Positions 52,817 through 61,604 are shown, numbered from the stretch's first letter. The stretch: DNA of 64,000 nucleotides from Streptomyces natalensis ATCC 27448 (GCF_000935125.1 NZ_JRKI01000029.1:186001-250000); one strand, 5' to 3'. Numbers and translations are program-made. The notes: generated from the letters alone by a model not told the origin.

Positions 52817-53842
52817 TTGCGCGTACTACTGACCGGACACCAGGGCTACTTGGGCACCGTGATGGCCCCGGTCCTTGCTGCCGCCGGGCACGAGGTCGTC
52901 GGTCTTGACGCCGGCCTGTTCGCCGACTGCGTTCTTGGCCCGGCGCCCGCGGACCCGCAGGGGCATCGGGTGGACCTGCGTGACGTCACGGCGGAACACG
53001 TGGCCGGGGTCGACGCCGTGATCCACCTGGCCGCGCTCTCCAACGACCCGCTGGGATCGCTGGCCCCGGAGCTCACCTACGACATCAACCACCACGCGTC
53101 GGTACGCCTTGCCCGGCTGGCACGCGACGCCGGGGTACGGCGCTTCCTGTACGCGTCCATCTGCTCGGTCTACGGCGCCGCCGGCGGTGACGACCTGGTG
53201 GCCGAGGACGCCCCGCTGCGCCCGGTGACGCCGTACGCGGAGTCCAAGGTGCGGGTGGAGGACGACCTGCACGCGCTGTCCGACGGCGACTTCACCCCGG
53301 TGTTCATGCGCAACGCCACCGCCTTCGGCTACTCGCCCCGGCTGCGCGCCGACATCGTGCTGAACAACCTGGTGGGCCACGCGCTGCTGTCCGGCGAGGT
53401 CCTCGTACTCTCGGACGGCACCCCGTGGCGCCCGCTGGTGCACGCCGCCGACATCGCACGGGCCTTCGCGGCTGCATTGACGGCCCCTCAGGAGGCTGTC
53501 CACGACCGGGCGTTCAACATCGGCAGCGAGACGAACAACGTCACGGTCGCCGAGATCGCCGAGCAGGTCGCCGAGGCGGTGTCCGGCGCGAAGGTGAAGA
53601 TCACCGGGGAGAACGGTGCCGATCCGCGCTCGTACCGGGTGGACTTCTCCGCCTTCCGCACCGCGATCCCCGGCTTCGACTGCGAGTGGACGGTGAAGCG
53701 GGGAGCGCTTGAACTCGCCGACACCTACCGCAAGTTCGCTCTGACCCGGGAGGACTTCGAGCAGCGCTTCACACGCCTCGCCGTGCTGCGCGCGGCGTCC
53801 GACGCCGGCACCGTCGACGACACCCTGCGGTGGCGCCGGTGA
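52817..53842 (+). CDS. NAD-dependent nucleotide-sugar epimerase/dehydratase
   Basis: 341 residues, extended SDR. Loop 'VLLTGHQGYLGTVMAPVL' (GxxGxxG), 'DAVIHLAALSNDP', 'YASICSVYGAA', catalytic 'TPYAESKVRVE' (Tyr and Lys), 'RNATAFGYSPRLR' and 'WRPLVHAADIARAF'. The substrate is probably the CDP-sugar made by the preceding cytidylyltransferase. Epimerase, reductase and 4,6-dehydratase roles cannot be separated by eye. TTG start with GGGGGA upstream. Confidence 0.85.
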   Translation: MRVLLTGHQGYLGTVMAPVLAAAGHEVVGLDAGLFADCVLGPAPADPQGHRVDLRDVTAEHVAGVDAVIHLAALSNDPLGSLAPELTYDINHHASVRLARLARDAGVRRFLYASICSVYGAAGGDDLVAEDAPLRPVTPYAESKVRVEDDLHALSDGDFTPVFMRNATAFGYSPRLRADIVLNNLVGHALLSGEVLVLSDGTPWRPLVHAADIARAFAAALTAPQEAVHDRAFNIGSETNNVTVAEIAEQVAEAVSGAKVKITGENGADPRSYRVDFSAFRTAIPGFDCEWTVKRGALELADTYRKFALTREDFEQRFTRLAVLRAASDAGTVDDTLRWRR

Positions 53843-55113
53843 CCGAGCACGGCGAGGAGATGTACGCCCTGGTGGAGCGGCTGTACCCGCTCTGCCGGAG
53901 CATCACCGGCGACGGTGTGCGCGCCACCCTGGACATCGTCGGCGAGCACATCCCGCTGCACGTGCACGAGGTGCCGACCGGGACCCAGGTGCTCGACTGG
54001 ACGGTGCCGCAGGAGTGGAACATCCGGGACGCGTACATCGCCGACCCCGCCGGCCACCGGGTCGTCGACTTCGCCGCGTCCAGCCTGCACGTGCTCGGCT
54101 ACAGCGTGCCGGTGTCGGCGACCATGCCGCTCGCCGAGCTGCGAGAACACCTGCACACCCTGCCGGACCACCCGTCCTGGGTGCCGTACCGCACCAGCTA
54201 CTACAAGCCGGAATGGGGGTTCTGCCTGGCCCAGGAGACCTTGGACGCGCTGCCGGACGGCGACTACGAGGTCCGCATCGACTCCACCCTCGCCGACGGC
54301 CACCTCACCTACGCCGAGCACGTGATCCCCGGGCAGGTACCCGACGAGGTGATCGTCTCCTGCCATGTCTGTCATCCGTCGCTGGCCAACGACAACCTGG
54401 CCGGCATCGCAGTGGCGACGTTCCTGGCCCGAACGCTGGCGGAGCAGACGCCGTACTACACCTACCGGTTCCTCTTCGCGCCCGGCACCATCGGGGCGAT
54501 CACCTGGCTGGCCCGCAACACGGAGCGGATCGACCGGGTGCAGCACGGCCTGGTGCTGGCCTGCGCAGGCGACCCGGGCCGGTTGACGTACAAGCAGAGC
54601 AGGCGCGGCGACGCGGAGATCGACCGGGTGATGCGGCATGTGCTGGCCGCCTCCGAACGTCCGCACCAGGTCAACGAGTTCACTCCGTACGGCTACGACG
54701 AGCGGCAGTTCTGCTCGCCCGGATTCGATCTGGGTGTGGGCTCGCTCAGCCGGACCCCGTACGCCGGCTACCCCGAGTACCACACCTCGGCGGACAACCT
54801 GGACTTCGTCTCCCCGGAGGCGATGGCGGACACGCTCGCCGTCTGCCGCGAGGCATTCGCCGTGCTCGACCGCAACCGGCGGTACGTCAACCTGAGCCCC
54901 TGCGGCGAACCACAGCTGGGCCGACGCGGGTTGTACGACGCGCTCGGCGGCCGCAGCGACACCAAGCAGGCCCAGATGGCCATGCTCTGGGTGCTCAGCC
55001 TCTCCGACGGCGAGCACGGTCTGCTGGATGTCGCCGAGCGGTCCGGGCTGCCGTTCGACACCGTCGCCGTCGCGGCCGGCGCCCTGCACGGCGCCGGGCT
55101 GATCAAGGCATGA
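53839..55113 (+). CDS. DUF4910/DUF2172-type aminopeptidase-like protein
   Basis: 424 residues. An M28-peptidase-like fold is interrupted by a small inserted domain (about 60-130), with a C-terminal winged-helix-like tail ('LWVLSLSDGEHGLLDVAERSG'). Putative metal residues lie in 'VSCHVCHPSLANDNLAGI' (His and Asp) and 'YHTSADNLDFV' (His). Members of this family recur in bacterial surface-polysaccharide loci next to CDP-sugar and PIG-L genes. A role in making or hydrolysing an amide on a sugar has to be considered rather than protein digestion. GTG 53839 overlaps the previous stop, and its own stop overlaps the flippase start. Function not established. Confidence 0.75.
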   Translation: MTEHGEEMYALVERLYPLCRSITGDGVRATLDIVGEHIPLHVHEVPTGTQVLDWTVPQEWNIRDAYIADPAGHRVVDFAASSLHVLGYSVPVSATMPLAELREHLHTLPDHPSWVPYRTSYYKPEWGFCLAQETLDALPDGDYEVRIDSTLADGHLTYAEHVIPGQVPDEVIVSCHVCHPSLANDNLAGIAVATFLARTLAEQTPYYTYRFLFAPGTIGAITWLARNTERIDRVQHGLVLACAGDPGRLTYKQSRRGDAEIDRVMRHVLAASERPHQVNEFTPYGYDERQFCSPGFDLGVGSLSRTPYAGYPEYHTSADNLDFVSPEAMADTLAVCREAFAVLDRNRRYVNLSPCGEPQLGRRGLYDALGGRSDTKQAQMAMLWVLSLSDGEHGLLDVAERSGLPFDTVAVAAGALHGAGLIKA

Positions 55114-56417
55114 CGCCGATGCGCACCGAGGGGGAGAATCCGCGGACAACGGCGCCACCGGCCGGATCCGCCAAGCGGGCCCTCGTCGGCCGGCTGTCCT
55201 GGGGACTGGCCGACCAGGCGGCCTCCAGCATCAGCAACTTCGCGGTGGGGATCTACGTGGCCCGCTCGCTGGGGGTGACCGCGTTCGGCGTGTTCAGCCT
55301 CGCCTGGGTGACGTACGGCGTGGTGCTCAACGTCTCCCGCGGGCTGGCCACCGACCCGCTCGTGGTGCGCTTCAGCGGCGTATCGGACGCGTCCTGGCGC
55401 GGGGCGGTGGCCCGGTCGTCGGGTACCGCGCTCGGCGTCGGTGCCGCCGGTGGCGCGGCGTGTCTGATGGTCGGCCTCGCGCTCGGCGGCCGCGTGGGGT
55501 CCGCGTTCGCCTGTCTCGGCGTCCTGCTGCCGGGGCTGCTGTTGCAGGACGCCTGGCGGTTCGCGTTCTTCGCCGCCGGCACCGGGCGGAAGGCGTTCGT
55601 CAACGACCTCGTGTGGGGCGTCGCGCTCGTCCCTGGCATGGTCGTGGCGGCCCGCGTGGGCAGCGTGGCCGCCTTCGTGCTCGCCTGGGGAGCCTCCGCC
55701 GCGGTGGCCGCCGCGTACGGCTGCTTCCAGTCCGGGATCAGGCCCCGGTTGACCGGAGCACGCGAGTGGCTTCGCGAGCACCGCGACCTCGGCCACCGGT
55801 ATCTGGTCGAGAACGTCAGCCTCAGCGGCGCGAGCCAGCTGCGGGCGTACGGGCTCGGCGCGATCATCGGGGTCGGCGCGGTGGGCGCGGTGCGGGGCGC
55901 CGAGCTCCTGCTCGGCCCGTTCCTCGCCGTGCTGATGGGGCTTTCGCTGGTCACCGTCCCGGAGGCGGCACGGGTTCTCCGGCGGGCCCCGCACCGGCTC
56001 GGCACGTTCTGTCTCCTGTTGGGTGGCGGGCAGGCCGTCGGCGCGCTGCTCTGGGGCGGGGCGCTGCTGCTGGTGCCGGACCGGCTCGGCGAGTTCGTGC
56101 TCGGCGGCGTCTGGCACTCCTCCTCACAGCTCATCGTGCCGGTCGCCCTCGGCGTCGCGGGCGCCGGCCTCGGCACCGGCGCGGCGGCCGGGCTGCGTGC
56201 ACTCGGCGCGGCCCGGCGCAGCCTGCGCTCCCAGCTGTTCGCCTCCGCTTGCTATGTCGGCGGCGGGCTCGGCGGGGCGGCCGTCGCCGGCACCGTCGGC
56301 TCGGCCTGGGGCGTCGCCACCGCGACCGTCAGCGGCTCGGCCGTGTGGTGGCTGCACCTGCGCTCCGCCCTGCACGAGCACCACCAAGACCCCATCCGCG
56401 AAGTGAGGACGCCATGA
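55110..56417 (+). CDS. Polysaccharide flippase, Wzx-like (MOP superfamily)
   Basis: 435 residues with about twelve hydrophobic segments. 'LSWGLADQAASSISNFAVGIYVARSLG' split around a conserved Gln/Ser-rich first helix, and the 'GVFSLAWVTYGVV' segment, are typical of Wzx/MATE-type exporters. It moves the lipid-linked repeat unit to the outer face for the Wzy-like polymerase encoded earlier. Start and stop both overlap neighbours by 4 bp (ATGA). Confidence 0.85.
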   Translation: MTPMRTEGENPRTTAPPAGSAKRALVGRLSWGLADQAASSISNFAVGIYVARSLGVTAFGVFSLAWVTYGVVLNVSRGLATDPLVVRFSGVSDASWRGAVARSSGTALGVGAAGGAACLMVGLALGGRVGSAFACLGVLLPGLLLQDAWRFAFFAAGTGRKAFVNDLVWGVALVPGMVVAARVGSVAAFVLAWGASAAVAAAYGCFQSGIRPRLTGAREWLREHRDLGHRYLVENVSLSGASQLRAYGLGAIIGVGAVGAVRGAELLLGPFLAVLMGLSLVTVPEAARVLRRAPHRLGTFCLLLGGGQAVGALLWGGALLLVPDRLGEFVLGGVWHSSSQLIVPVALGVAGAGLGTGAAAGLRALGAARRSLRSQLFASACYVGGGLGGAAVAGTVGSAWGVATATVSGSAVWWLHLRSALHEHHQDPIREVRTP

Positions 56418-57388
56418 CCGCCCAACCCAGGCTGAGCATCGGCCTGCCCGTGTACAACGGCGAGGAGTATCTGGCCGAGTCGCTGGACGCGCTGCTCGGC
56501 CAGACCTACGAGGACTTCGAGCTGGTCATCTCCGACAACGCCTCGACCGACGGGACCGAGGACATCTGCCGCACATACGCCGCGCAGGACGCGCGCATCC
56601 GGTACCTCCGGCTGCCCCGGAACGTCGGCGCCACGCCGAACCACAACCGGGTGTTCGCCGAGTGCCGCGGCGAGCTGTTCAAGTGGGCCTCGCACGACGA
56701 CCTTTACGCCCGGGATCTGCTGCGTTGCTGCGTCCAGGCGCTGGACGAGCGGCCGGACGTGATCCTCGCGCACGCCGACCAGGCGGTGATCGACGGCGAC
56801 GGCCAGGTGAAGGTCCCGTACGAGTACACGCTCGCCACCGACTCACCGCACCCGCCGGAGCGCTTCCGCAGCATGCTGTTCGAGCCCGGCGGTGACGACT
56901 TCTACGGGGTGATCCGGGCCGACGTGCTCCGCCGGGTGAAGCCGATGGACAGCTACCACCACGCGGACCGCACATTCGTCGCCGAGATCGCCCTGCACGG
57001 GCGCTTCCACCAGGTGCCGGAGCTGCTGTACTTCCGCCGCGACCACCCCACCCGCGCCGAGCGGGCGAACCCGTCCAAGCGCTCCCGGTGCGTCAACCTG
57101 GATCCGCGCCGGGCGGGCCCGCTGCACCCGACGCCCCGGCTGCTCGCCGAGTACCTCTGGGGCTTCGCCTCGGCGATCCGGCGGGCGCCGTTGTCCCCGG
57201 CCGACCGGCGCGCGTGCTACCGCCACCTGGCCGCATGGATGACCAGCCGGGTCCGGCCGGGCGCCGGCGAGCGGGTCGAGGACCGCGCCCCGGTCGACCC
57301 GGCCGGGCTCACGGTCTCCGTCGACGCCGTCGTCGCCGGTCGCGAAGGTCGCGAAGGGCGCGAAGGTCGCGAAGGGGGGCAGGCATGA
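56414..57388 (+). CDS. Glycosyltransferase family 2 with a repeat tail
   Basis: 324 residues. GT-A fold: 'LSIGLPVYNGEEYLAESLDAL', 'ELVISDNASTDGTEDICRTY', 'GATPNHNRVF' and 'FKWASHDDLYARDLLRCCV' (the DD metal site). The C-terminus from about 310 is built of Arg-Glu-Gly tripeptides (REGREGREGREGG), encoded by 9-bp tandem repeats at 57338-57376 and beyond the fold, so it looks like a recent repeat expansion. Both ends overlap neighbours by 4 bp. Confidence 0.88.
   Translation: MTAQPRLSIGLPVYNGEEYLAESLDALLGQTYEDFELVISDNASTDGTEDICRTYAAQDARIRYLRLPRNVGATPNHNRVFAECRGELFKWASHDDLYARDLLRCCVQALDERPDVILAHADQAVIDGDGQVKVPYEYTLATDSPHPPERFRSMLFEPGGDDFYGVIRADVLRRVKPMDSYHHADRTFVAEIALHGRFHQVPELLYFRRDHPTRAERANPSKRSRCVNLDPRRAGPLHPTPRLLAEYLWGFASAIRRAPLSPADRRACYRHLAAWMTSRVRPGAGERVEDRAPVDPAGLTVSVDAVVAGREGREGREGREGGQA
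57338..57376 (+). repeat. 9-bp tandem repeat in a glycosyltransferase tail
   Basis: Units of the form GTCGCGAAG / GGCGCGAAG repeat four times, encoding Gly-Arg-Glu in frame at the end of the GT2 gene. Confidence 0.85.
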
Positions 57389-58662
57389 CGTCCGCGGACG
57401 AAACCCCGGTACGCGTCGGGGTGTTCGGCCTGCTCGGCTCCGGCAACCTCGGCAACGACGGATCGCTCGAAGCCGTGCTCGGCTACCTCCGCGCCCAACA
57501 CCCGGAGGCGGTGGTGGACGCGCTGTGCGGCGGACCCGAGGTCGTGACGACCCGGTTCGGGATCCCCGCGACGCGGCTGCACTGGTACCGCGGGGAGTAC
57601 CGGACCGCATCCCGTGCGAGCGCGATCGTGTCGAAGGGCCTGGGCAAACTCGTCGACGTCTTCCGCACCGCCGCCTGGGTGCGCCGGCACGACGTGGTGA
57701 TCGTGCCGGGCATGGGCGTACTGGAGGCCACCCTGCCGCTGCGGCCGTGGGGCTTCCCGTACTCGCTGTTCCTGCTGTGCGCGAGCGGGCGGCTGTTCGG
57801 CACCCGGGTCGCGCTGGTCAGCGTCGGCGCCGCCGAGATCGGCAACCGGCCGACCCGGGCCCTGGTGCGCTGGTCGGCCCGGCTGGCCGCGTACCGGTCG
57901 TACCGGGACGCCCCGTCCCGCGAGGCGATGGGGGCGATGGGCGTGGACACTTCGCGCGACGAGGTCTACCCGGACCTCGCCTTCTCCCTGTCGACGCAGC
58001 AGGAATGGGGTAACCCCTGCTCGGAGCTTGTCGGAGAGCTTGGGGAAGCGCCCTCGGGCCCACCCGGCCCGGTCTGCGTCGGCGTCATGGACTTCCACGG
58101 CGGCAACGACGACCGCGCCCGGGCCGAGGAGATCCACCGGCGCTACCTCGACGGGACGATCCGGTTCGTCCGCACGCTGGTCGAGGAGGGCAGGCCGGTC
58201 CGGCTGCTCACCGGGGACGCGTGCGATGCGTCGGTGGTCGTCGCGATCCTCGACGCGGTCAACTCGCCGCTGGTCACCGCCGCCGAACCGGCCGCACTGG
58301 CCGACCTGATGAAGGAGATGGCAGCTGCCGACACCGTGGTGGCGGTCCGGTACCACAACCTGATCTGCGCGCTGAAGACCGGCACGCCGGTGCTCGCCCT
58401 CAGCTATGCGGCGAAGAGCGACGCGCTCATGGCGCAGATGGGGTTCGGCGCGTACTGCCACCCGGCGCGCGAGGTCGACGCCGACCGGCTGCTGGAGCAG
58501 TTCCGGGCGCTGGAGAAGCGATCGGCCGAGCTGCGGCAGACCCTCACCGAGCGGAACCTGGCCGCCGTCCGGCGCCTGGAGCACCAGTTCACCGCCCTGA
58601 CCGCGGCCCTGTTCCCGGCGGCCGACCACGCCCACACCCACACCCTGCGGGAGGCTCCATGA
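57385..58662 (+). CDS. Polysaccharide pyruvyl transferase family protein
   Basis: 425 residues. Opening 'VGVFGLLGSGNLGNDGSLEAV' and 'HDVVIVPGMGVLEATLP', mid 'ALVSVGAAEIGNRPTRALV', later 'VVAVRYHNLICALKTGTPVLAL' (the R-x-H-x-x-I-x-A-L-x-x-G motif of CsaB/WcaK enzymes). These attach pyruvate ketals from phosphoenolpyruvate to sugars and add negative charge. A longer, inverted relative of the 33-bp element is translated at about residues 208-222 ('GNPCSELVGELGEA'), a likely surface loop. Both ends overlap neighbours. Confidence 0.85.
   Translation: MTSADETPVRVGVFGLLGSGNLGNDGSLEAVLGYLRAQHPEAVVDALCGGPEVVTTRFGIPATRLHWYRGEYRTASRASAIVSKGLGKLVDVFRTAAWVRRHDVVIVPGMGVLEATLPLRPWGFPYSLFLLCASGRLFGTRVALVSVGAAEIGNRPTRALVRWSARLAAYRSYRDAPSREAMGAMGVDTSRDEVYPDLAFSLSTQQEWGNPCSELVGELGEAPSGPPGPVCVGVMDFHGGNDDRARAEEIHRRYLDGTIRFVRTLVEEGRPVRLLTGDACDASVVVAILDAVNSPLVTAAEPAALADLMKEMAAADTVVAVRYHNLICALKTGTPVLALSYAAKSDALMAQMGFGAYCHPAREVDADRLLEQFRALEKRSAELRQTLTERNLAAVRRLEHQFTALTAALFPAADHAHTHTLREAP
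58007..58048 (-). repeat. Variant palindromic element, copy D (42 bp) inside the pyruvyltransferase gene
   Basis: GGGGTAACCCCTGCTC, then a longer stem region, then GAGAGCTTGGGGAAG. It shares both ends with the 33-bp element but has nine extra bases in the middle. It lies opposite to the coding strand, unlike copies A-C. It stays in frame (42 bp is 14 codons). Confidence 0.8.
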
Positions 58663-59210
58663 AAGCGACCGAAGTCCCGGAGATCGCCGGTGCGTACCTG
58701 TTCGAGCCGACACCGTACGCCGACGAGCGCGGCTTGTTCTGCCGCACCTTCGACGCCGACGTGGTCCGCTCGGTGGGCCTAGACCCGGACGCCTTCGTCC
58801 AGGACAGCATGTCCCGCTCGGTCCGGGGCGTGCTGCGCGGCCTGCACCTGCGCTCCGGCGCCGGCGAGGCCAAGCTGGTGCGGTGCTCGTACGGGAGGAT
58901 CTTCGACGTCGTCGTGGACCTGCGGACGGACTCCCCGACGTACCTGGGCCGGGCCTTCTTCAAGCTGTCCGACGAGACGCAGGCGACCGTCTACATCCCG
59001 GCGGGGTGCGCGCACGGCTTCCAGGCGCTGACCGAAACCGCCGACACCTCGTACCGGATCGACCGCCGGCACGATCCGGCCGAGGACGTGACGATCGCCT
59101 TCGACGACCCGGAGCTCGCCATTCCCTGGCCGCTGCCGGTAACCCTGACGTCCCAGCGGGACCGGGAGGCGCCGAGCCTCGCCGAGGTCCTGAAGCAAGT
59201 GGAAAGGTGA
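58659..59210 (+). CDS. dTDP-4-dehydrorhamnose 3,5-epimerase-like sugar epimerase
   Basis: 183 residues, the standard length of RmlC. 'YADERGLFCRTFDADV', 'RSVRGVLRGLHLRSGAGEAKLVRC' (catalytic His, then Lys), 'GRIFDVVVDLR', 'AGCAHGFQAL' and 'TSYRIDRRHDPAEDVTIAF' (Tyr). It is distinct from the rmlC of the left island. In this operon it probably epimerises the keto sugar of the CDP-linked branch rather than making rhamnose. Coupled by ATGA to the pyruvyltransferase. Confidence 0.88.
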   Translation: MKATEVPEIAGAYLFEPTPYADERGLFCRTFDADVVRSVGLDPDAFVQDSMSRSVRGVLRGLHLRSGAGEAKLVRCSYGRIFDVVVDLRTDSPTYLGRAFFKLSDETQATVYIPAGCAHGFQALTETADTSYRIDRRHDPAEDVTIAFDDPELAIPWPLPVTLTSQRDREAPSLAEVLKQVER

Positions 59211-59217
59211 GGTCGAC

Positions 59218-60561
59218 GTGAACATCGAAGAGACCGCAGACACCGGCGAGTTCCCCCTCCCCCGGTCGCGGCAGGCGAACGAGCGGCTGCACGCCCTGAT
59301 CCCCGGGGGTGCGCACACCTACGCCAAGGGCGACGACCAGTACCCCGAGGACCTGGCCCCGGTCATCAGCCACGGCCGCGGTGCCCACGTATGGGACATC
59401 GACGGCAACCGCTACATCGAGTACGGCTCCGGCCTGCGGTCGGTCAGCCTCGGCCACGCCCACCCACGCGTGATCGAGGCGGTGCGGCGGGAACTCGACC
59501 GCGGCAGCAACTTCGTCCGGCCGTCCATCGTGGAGGTCGAGGCCGCGGAACGCTTCCTGGCCACGGTACCGACCGCCGAGATGGTGAAGTTCGCGAAGAA
59601 CGGATCCGACGCCACCACCGCCGCGGTGCGCCTCGCCCGCGCGGCCACCGGGCGCCCGCGGGTGGCCCTCTGCGCCGACCACCCCTTCTTCTCCACCGAC
59701 GACTGGTTCATCGGCACCACCCCGATGTCCGCCGGTATTCCGACGGCGACCACCGAGCTCACCGTGTCCTTCCCATACGGGGACCTGGCCGCCACGGAGG
59801 AACTGCTGACCCGGTACCAGGACGAAATCGCCTGCCTGATCCTCGAACCCGCCACCCACACCGAGCCTCCGCCCGGGTACCTCGCAGGGCTGCGCGAACT
59901 GGCCGACCGATACGGCTGCGTACTGGTCTTCGACGAGATGATCACCGGCCTCCGCTGGTCCGAGGCGGGCGCCCAGGGCCTCTACGGCGTCGCCCCCGAC
60001 CTCTCCACGTTCGGCAAGGCGCTGGGCAACGGGTTCGCCGTATCCGCGCTGGCCGGACGCCGCGACCTGATGGAGCGGGGCGGGCTGCGTCACTCCCACG
60101 ACCGGGTGTTCCTGCTGTCCACCACACACGGTGCGGAAACGCACTCCCTGGCAGCCGCGATGGCCGTGCAGAGCACCTACGCCGAGGAGGGCATCACCGC
60201 CCAACTGCACGCTCTCGGCGAGCAGTTGGCGGCCGGTGTCCGCGAGGCCGCGGCCGCCATGGGCGTCGGCGACCACATCGTCGTCCGGGGCCGGGCCAGC
60301 AACCTGGTCTTCGCCACCCTCGACGAGAACCGGCAGCCGTCGCAGCAGTACCGCACCCTGTTCCTGCGCCGACTCCTCGCCGGCGGGGTGCTGGCCCCGT
60401 CCTTCGTCGTGAGCAGCGCGCTCGACGACGCCGACATCGACCGCACCATCGATGCGGTGGCCCAGGCATGTGCGGTGTACCGGAAGGCACTGGACGCCGC
60501 CGACCCCACCCCCTGGCTGGCCGGACGACCGGTGAAGCCCGTATTCCGCCGCCTGGCGTGA
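59218..60561 (+). CDS. GSA-aminomutase-type PLP enzyme (class III aminotransferase)
   Basis: 447 residues. 'NERLHALIPGGAHTYAKGDDQYPE' and 'WDIDGNRYIEYGSGLRSVSLGHAHP' open the fold. 'VKFAKNGSDATTAAVRLAR' binds the PLP phosphate, 'VLVFDEMITGLRW' holds the Asp, and the PLP lysine is in 'STFGKALGNGFAVSAL'. This resembles glutamate-1-semialdehyde aminomutases, but relatives in LPS/EPS loci are sugar or small-molecule aminotransferases. It is most likely here to aminate a keto sugar or make an amino substituent. A true hemL role is unlikely in this setting. The GTG start lies 7 bp after the epimerase. Last gene of the operon. Confidence 0.82.
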   Translation: MNIEETADTGEFPLPRSRQANERLHALIPGGAHTYAKGDDQYPEDLAPVISHGRGAHVWDIDGNRYIEYGSGLRSVSLGHAHPRVIEAVRRELDRGSNFVRPSIVEVEAAERFLATVPTAEMVKFAKNGSDATTAAVRLARAATGRPRVALCADHPFFSTDDWFIGTTPMSAGIPTATTELTVSFPYGDLAATEELLTRYQDEIACLILEPATHTEPPPGYLAGLRELADRYGCVLVFDEMITGLRWSEAGAQGLYGVAPDLSTFGKALGNGFAVSALAGRRDLMERGGLRHSHDRVFLLSTTHGAETHSLAAAMAVQSTYAEEGITAQLHALGEQLAAGVREAAAAMGVGDHIVVRGRASNLVFATLDENRQPSQQYRTLFLRRLLAGGVLAPSFVVSSALDDADIDRTIDAVAQACAVYRKALDAADPTPWLAGRPVKPVFRRLA

Positions 60562-60612
60562 AGAGACGGTGATGTGACGCGATGTGAGGGAGCGGCATCA
60601 CATGACGTGATG

Positions 60613-61299
60613 TCAGCGAAGCTCCCCCCGACCGACGTTGGCCATCTGACCGACCCACAGGTCAGCCACCCGATCGACCAGCCACGCGGTCGTCGGTATC
60701 ACCGCCAGCGCGGTGCACCAACCGCCGAGGACGTCGGTCGGGTAGTGCGCGCCCAGGGCAACCTGCGCCCAGCCCATGGCGCCGCCGGCAACCAGCGCCG
60801 CGCCGAGCACGAGTAACGTGCCGGCCGTCCTGCCGAGGCCGAGCCGGCCGGTCACGAGCAACGCCACCACGAGGGCAAACGCGGTGGCGAAGGCGGTGTG
60901 CCCACTCGGGTAGGACAGGTTGCCGTCACCGTGGATGGTACGTCCCACCAGGTGCTTGATCAGCGTCGTCGCCCCCACGGCGGCACCGACCCCGGCAACG
61001 GCGAGCACCACTGCGCGAAGACGCCGAAGCAGCAGACAGCCCGTCACGGCGACCACGACCAGCGTCACCGCTCCGGCGGGCTCCCCCAGGAAGTCCGTGG
61101 CCAGAGCGAGGTGCCGCCACGGCGGCCGCACACTGTCCGCCGTCGGACGGATGATCCACGTGTCCACCCTGCCGGGCCGGCTGTGGTCGGCATACATGAC
61201 CCCGATCACGACGACCACCAGCGCGGCGAGGGCCGCGATCATCCCGAGCGATGAGCGCAGCGATGGAGGCAGCACCGCGGGCGCCCGTCGGCCGGTCAC
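60613..61299 (-). CDS. PAP2-family membrane phosphatase
   Basis: 228 residues with about six membrane segments. 'KHLVGRTIHGDG' is motif 1 (KxxxxxxRP, here ending Arg-Thr), 'LSYPSGHTAFA' is motif 2 (PSGH), and 'WAQVALGAHYPTDVLGG' is motif 3 (SRxxxxxHxxxD). In motif 3 the Ser-Arg pair reads Ala-Gln, so the phosphate-binding Arg is missing while His and Asp remain. It could dephosphorylate undecaprenyl pyrophosphate released by the polysaccharide pathway, or be impaired. GTG start. It faces the polysaccharide operon tail to tail. Confidence 0.8.
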   Translation of the reverse strand: MTGRRAPAVLPPSLRSSLGMIAALAALVVVVIGVMYADHSRPGRVDTWIIRPTADSVRPPWRHLALATDFLGEPAGAVTLVVVAVTGCLLLRRLRAVVLAVAGVGAAVGATTLIKHLVGRTIHGDGNLSYPSGHTAFATAFALVVALLVTGRLGLGRTAGTLLVLGAALVAGGAMGWAQVALGAHYPTDVLGGWCTALAVIPTTAWLVDRVADLWVGQMANVGRGELR

Positions 61300-61362
61300 A
61301 CGCCCACCAGGTCCGGTCGACCTGCGGTAGCGACCTTCTTGTCTGCCGTACGCAGCGTCGGG

Positions 61363-61490
61363 CGTTGCGGGCTTACGTCGCCACCCTGTACGGGCTGCGC
61401 GGCTGGACCGAGCAAGATGACAAACCCGTCAAGCACAAAAGGGGCTGGACCGACTCCCAGGTCCGCTCCGACCAGGCGATCCAACGCGAG
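61363..61490 (+). pseudogene. IS701-type transposase C-terminal remnant
   Basis: The frame reads 'YGLRGWTEQDDKPVKHKRGW', then 'TDSQVRSDQAIQRE'. This matches the 'YxLRxWxEQSYKQVKxELGWADFQVRSDxAIRRH' end of Streptomyces IS701-like transposases with several substitutions. No other part of the element remains. Confidence 0.55.
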
Positions 61491-61604
61491 CCCCCCCCCG
61501 TCGAATCCGACCAGCCTCTACTTGTCACCCTAACCAAAATCCGCTCCTGGAATCGGGGGGTGACGAACCGGGTCCGGCAGGTTCAGGTGCCGGACCCGGC
61601 TGTG

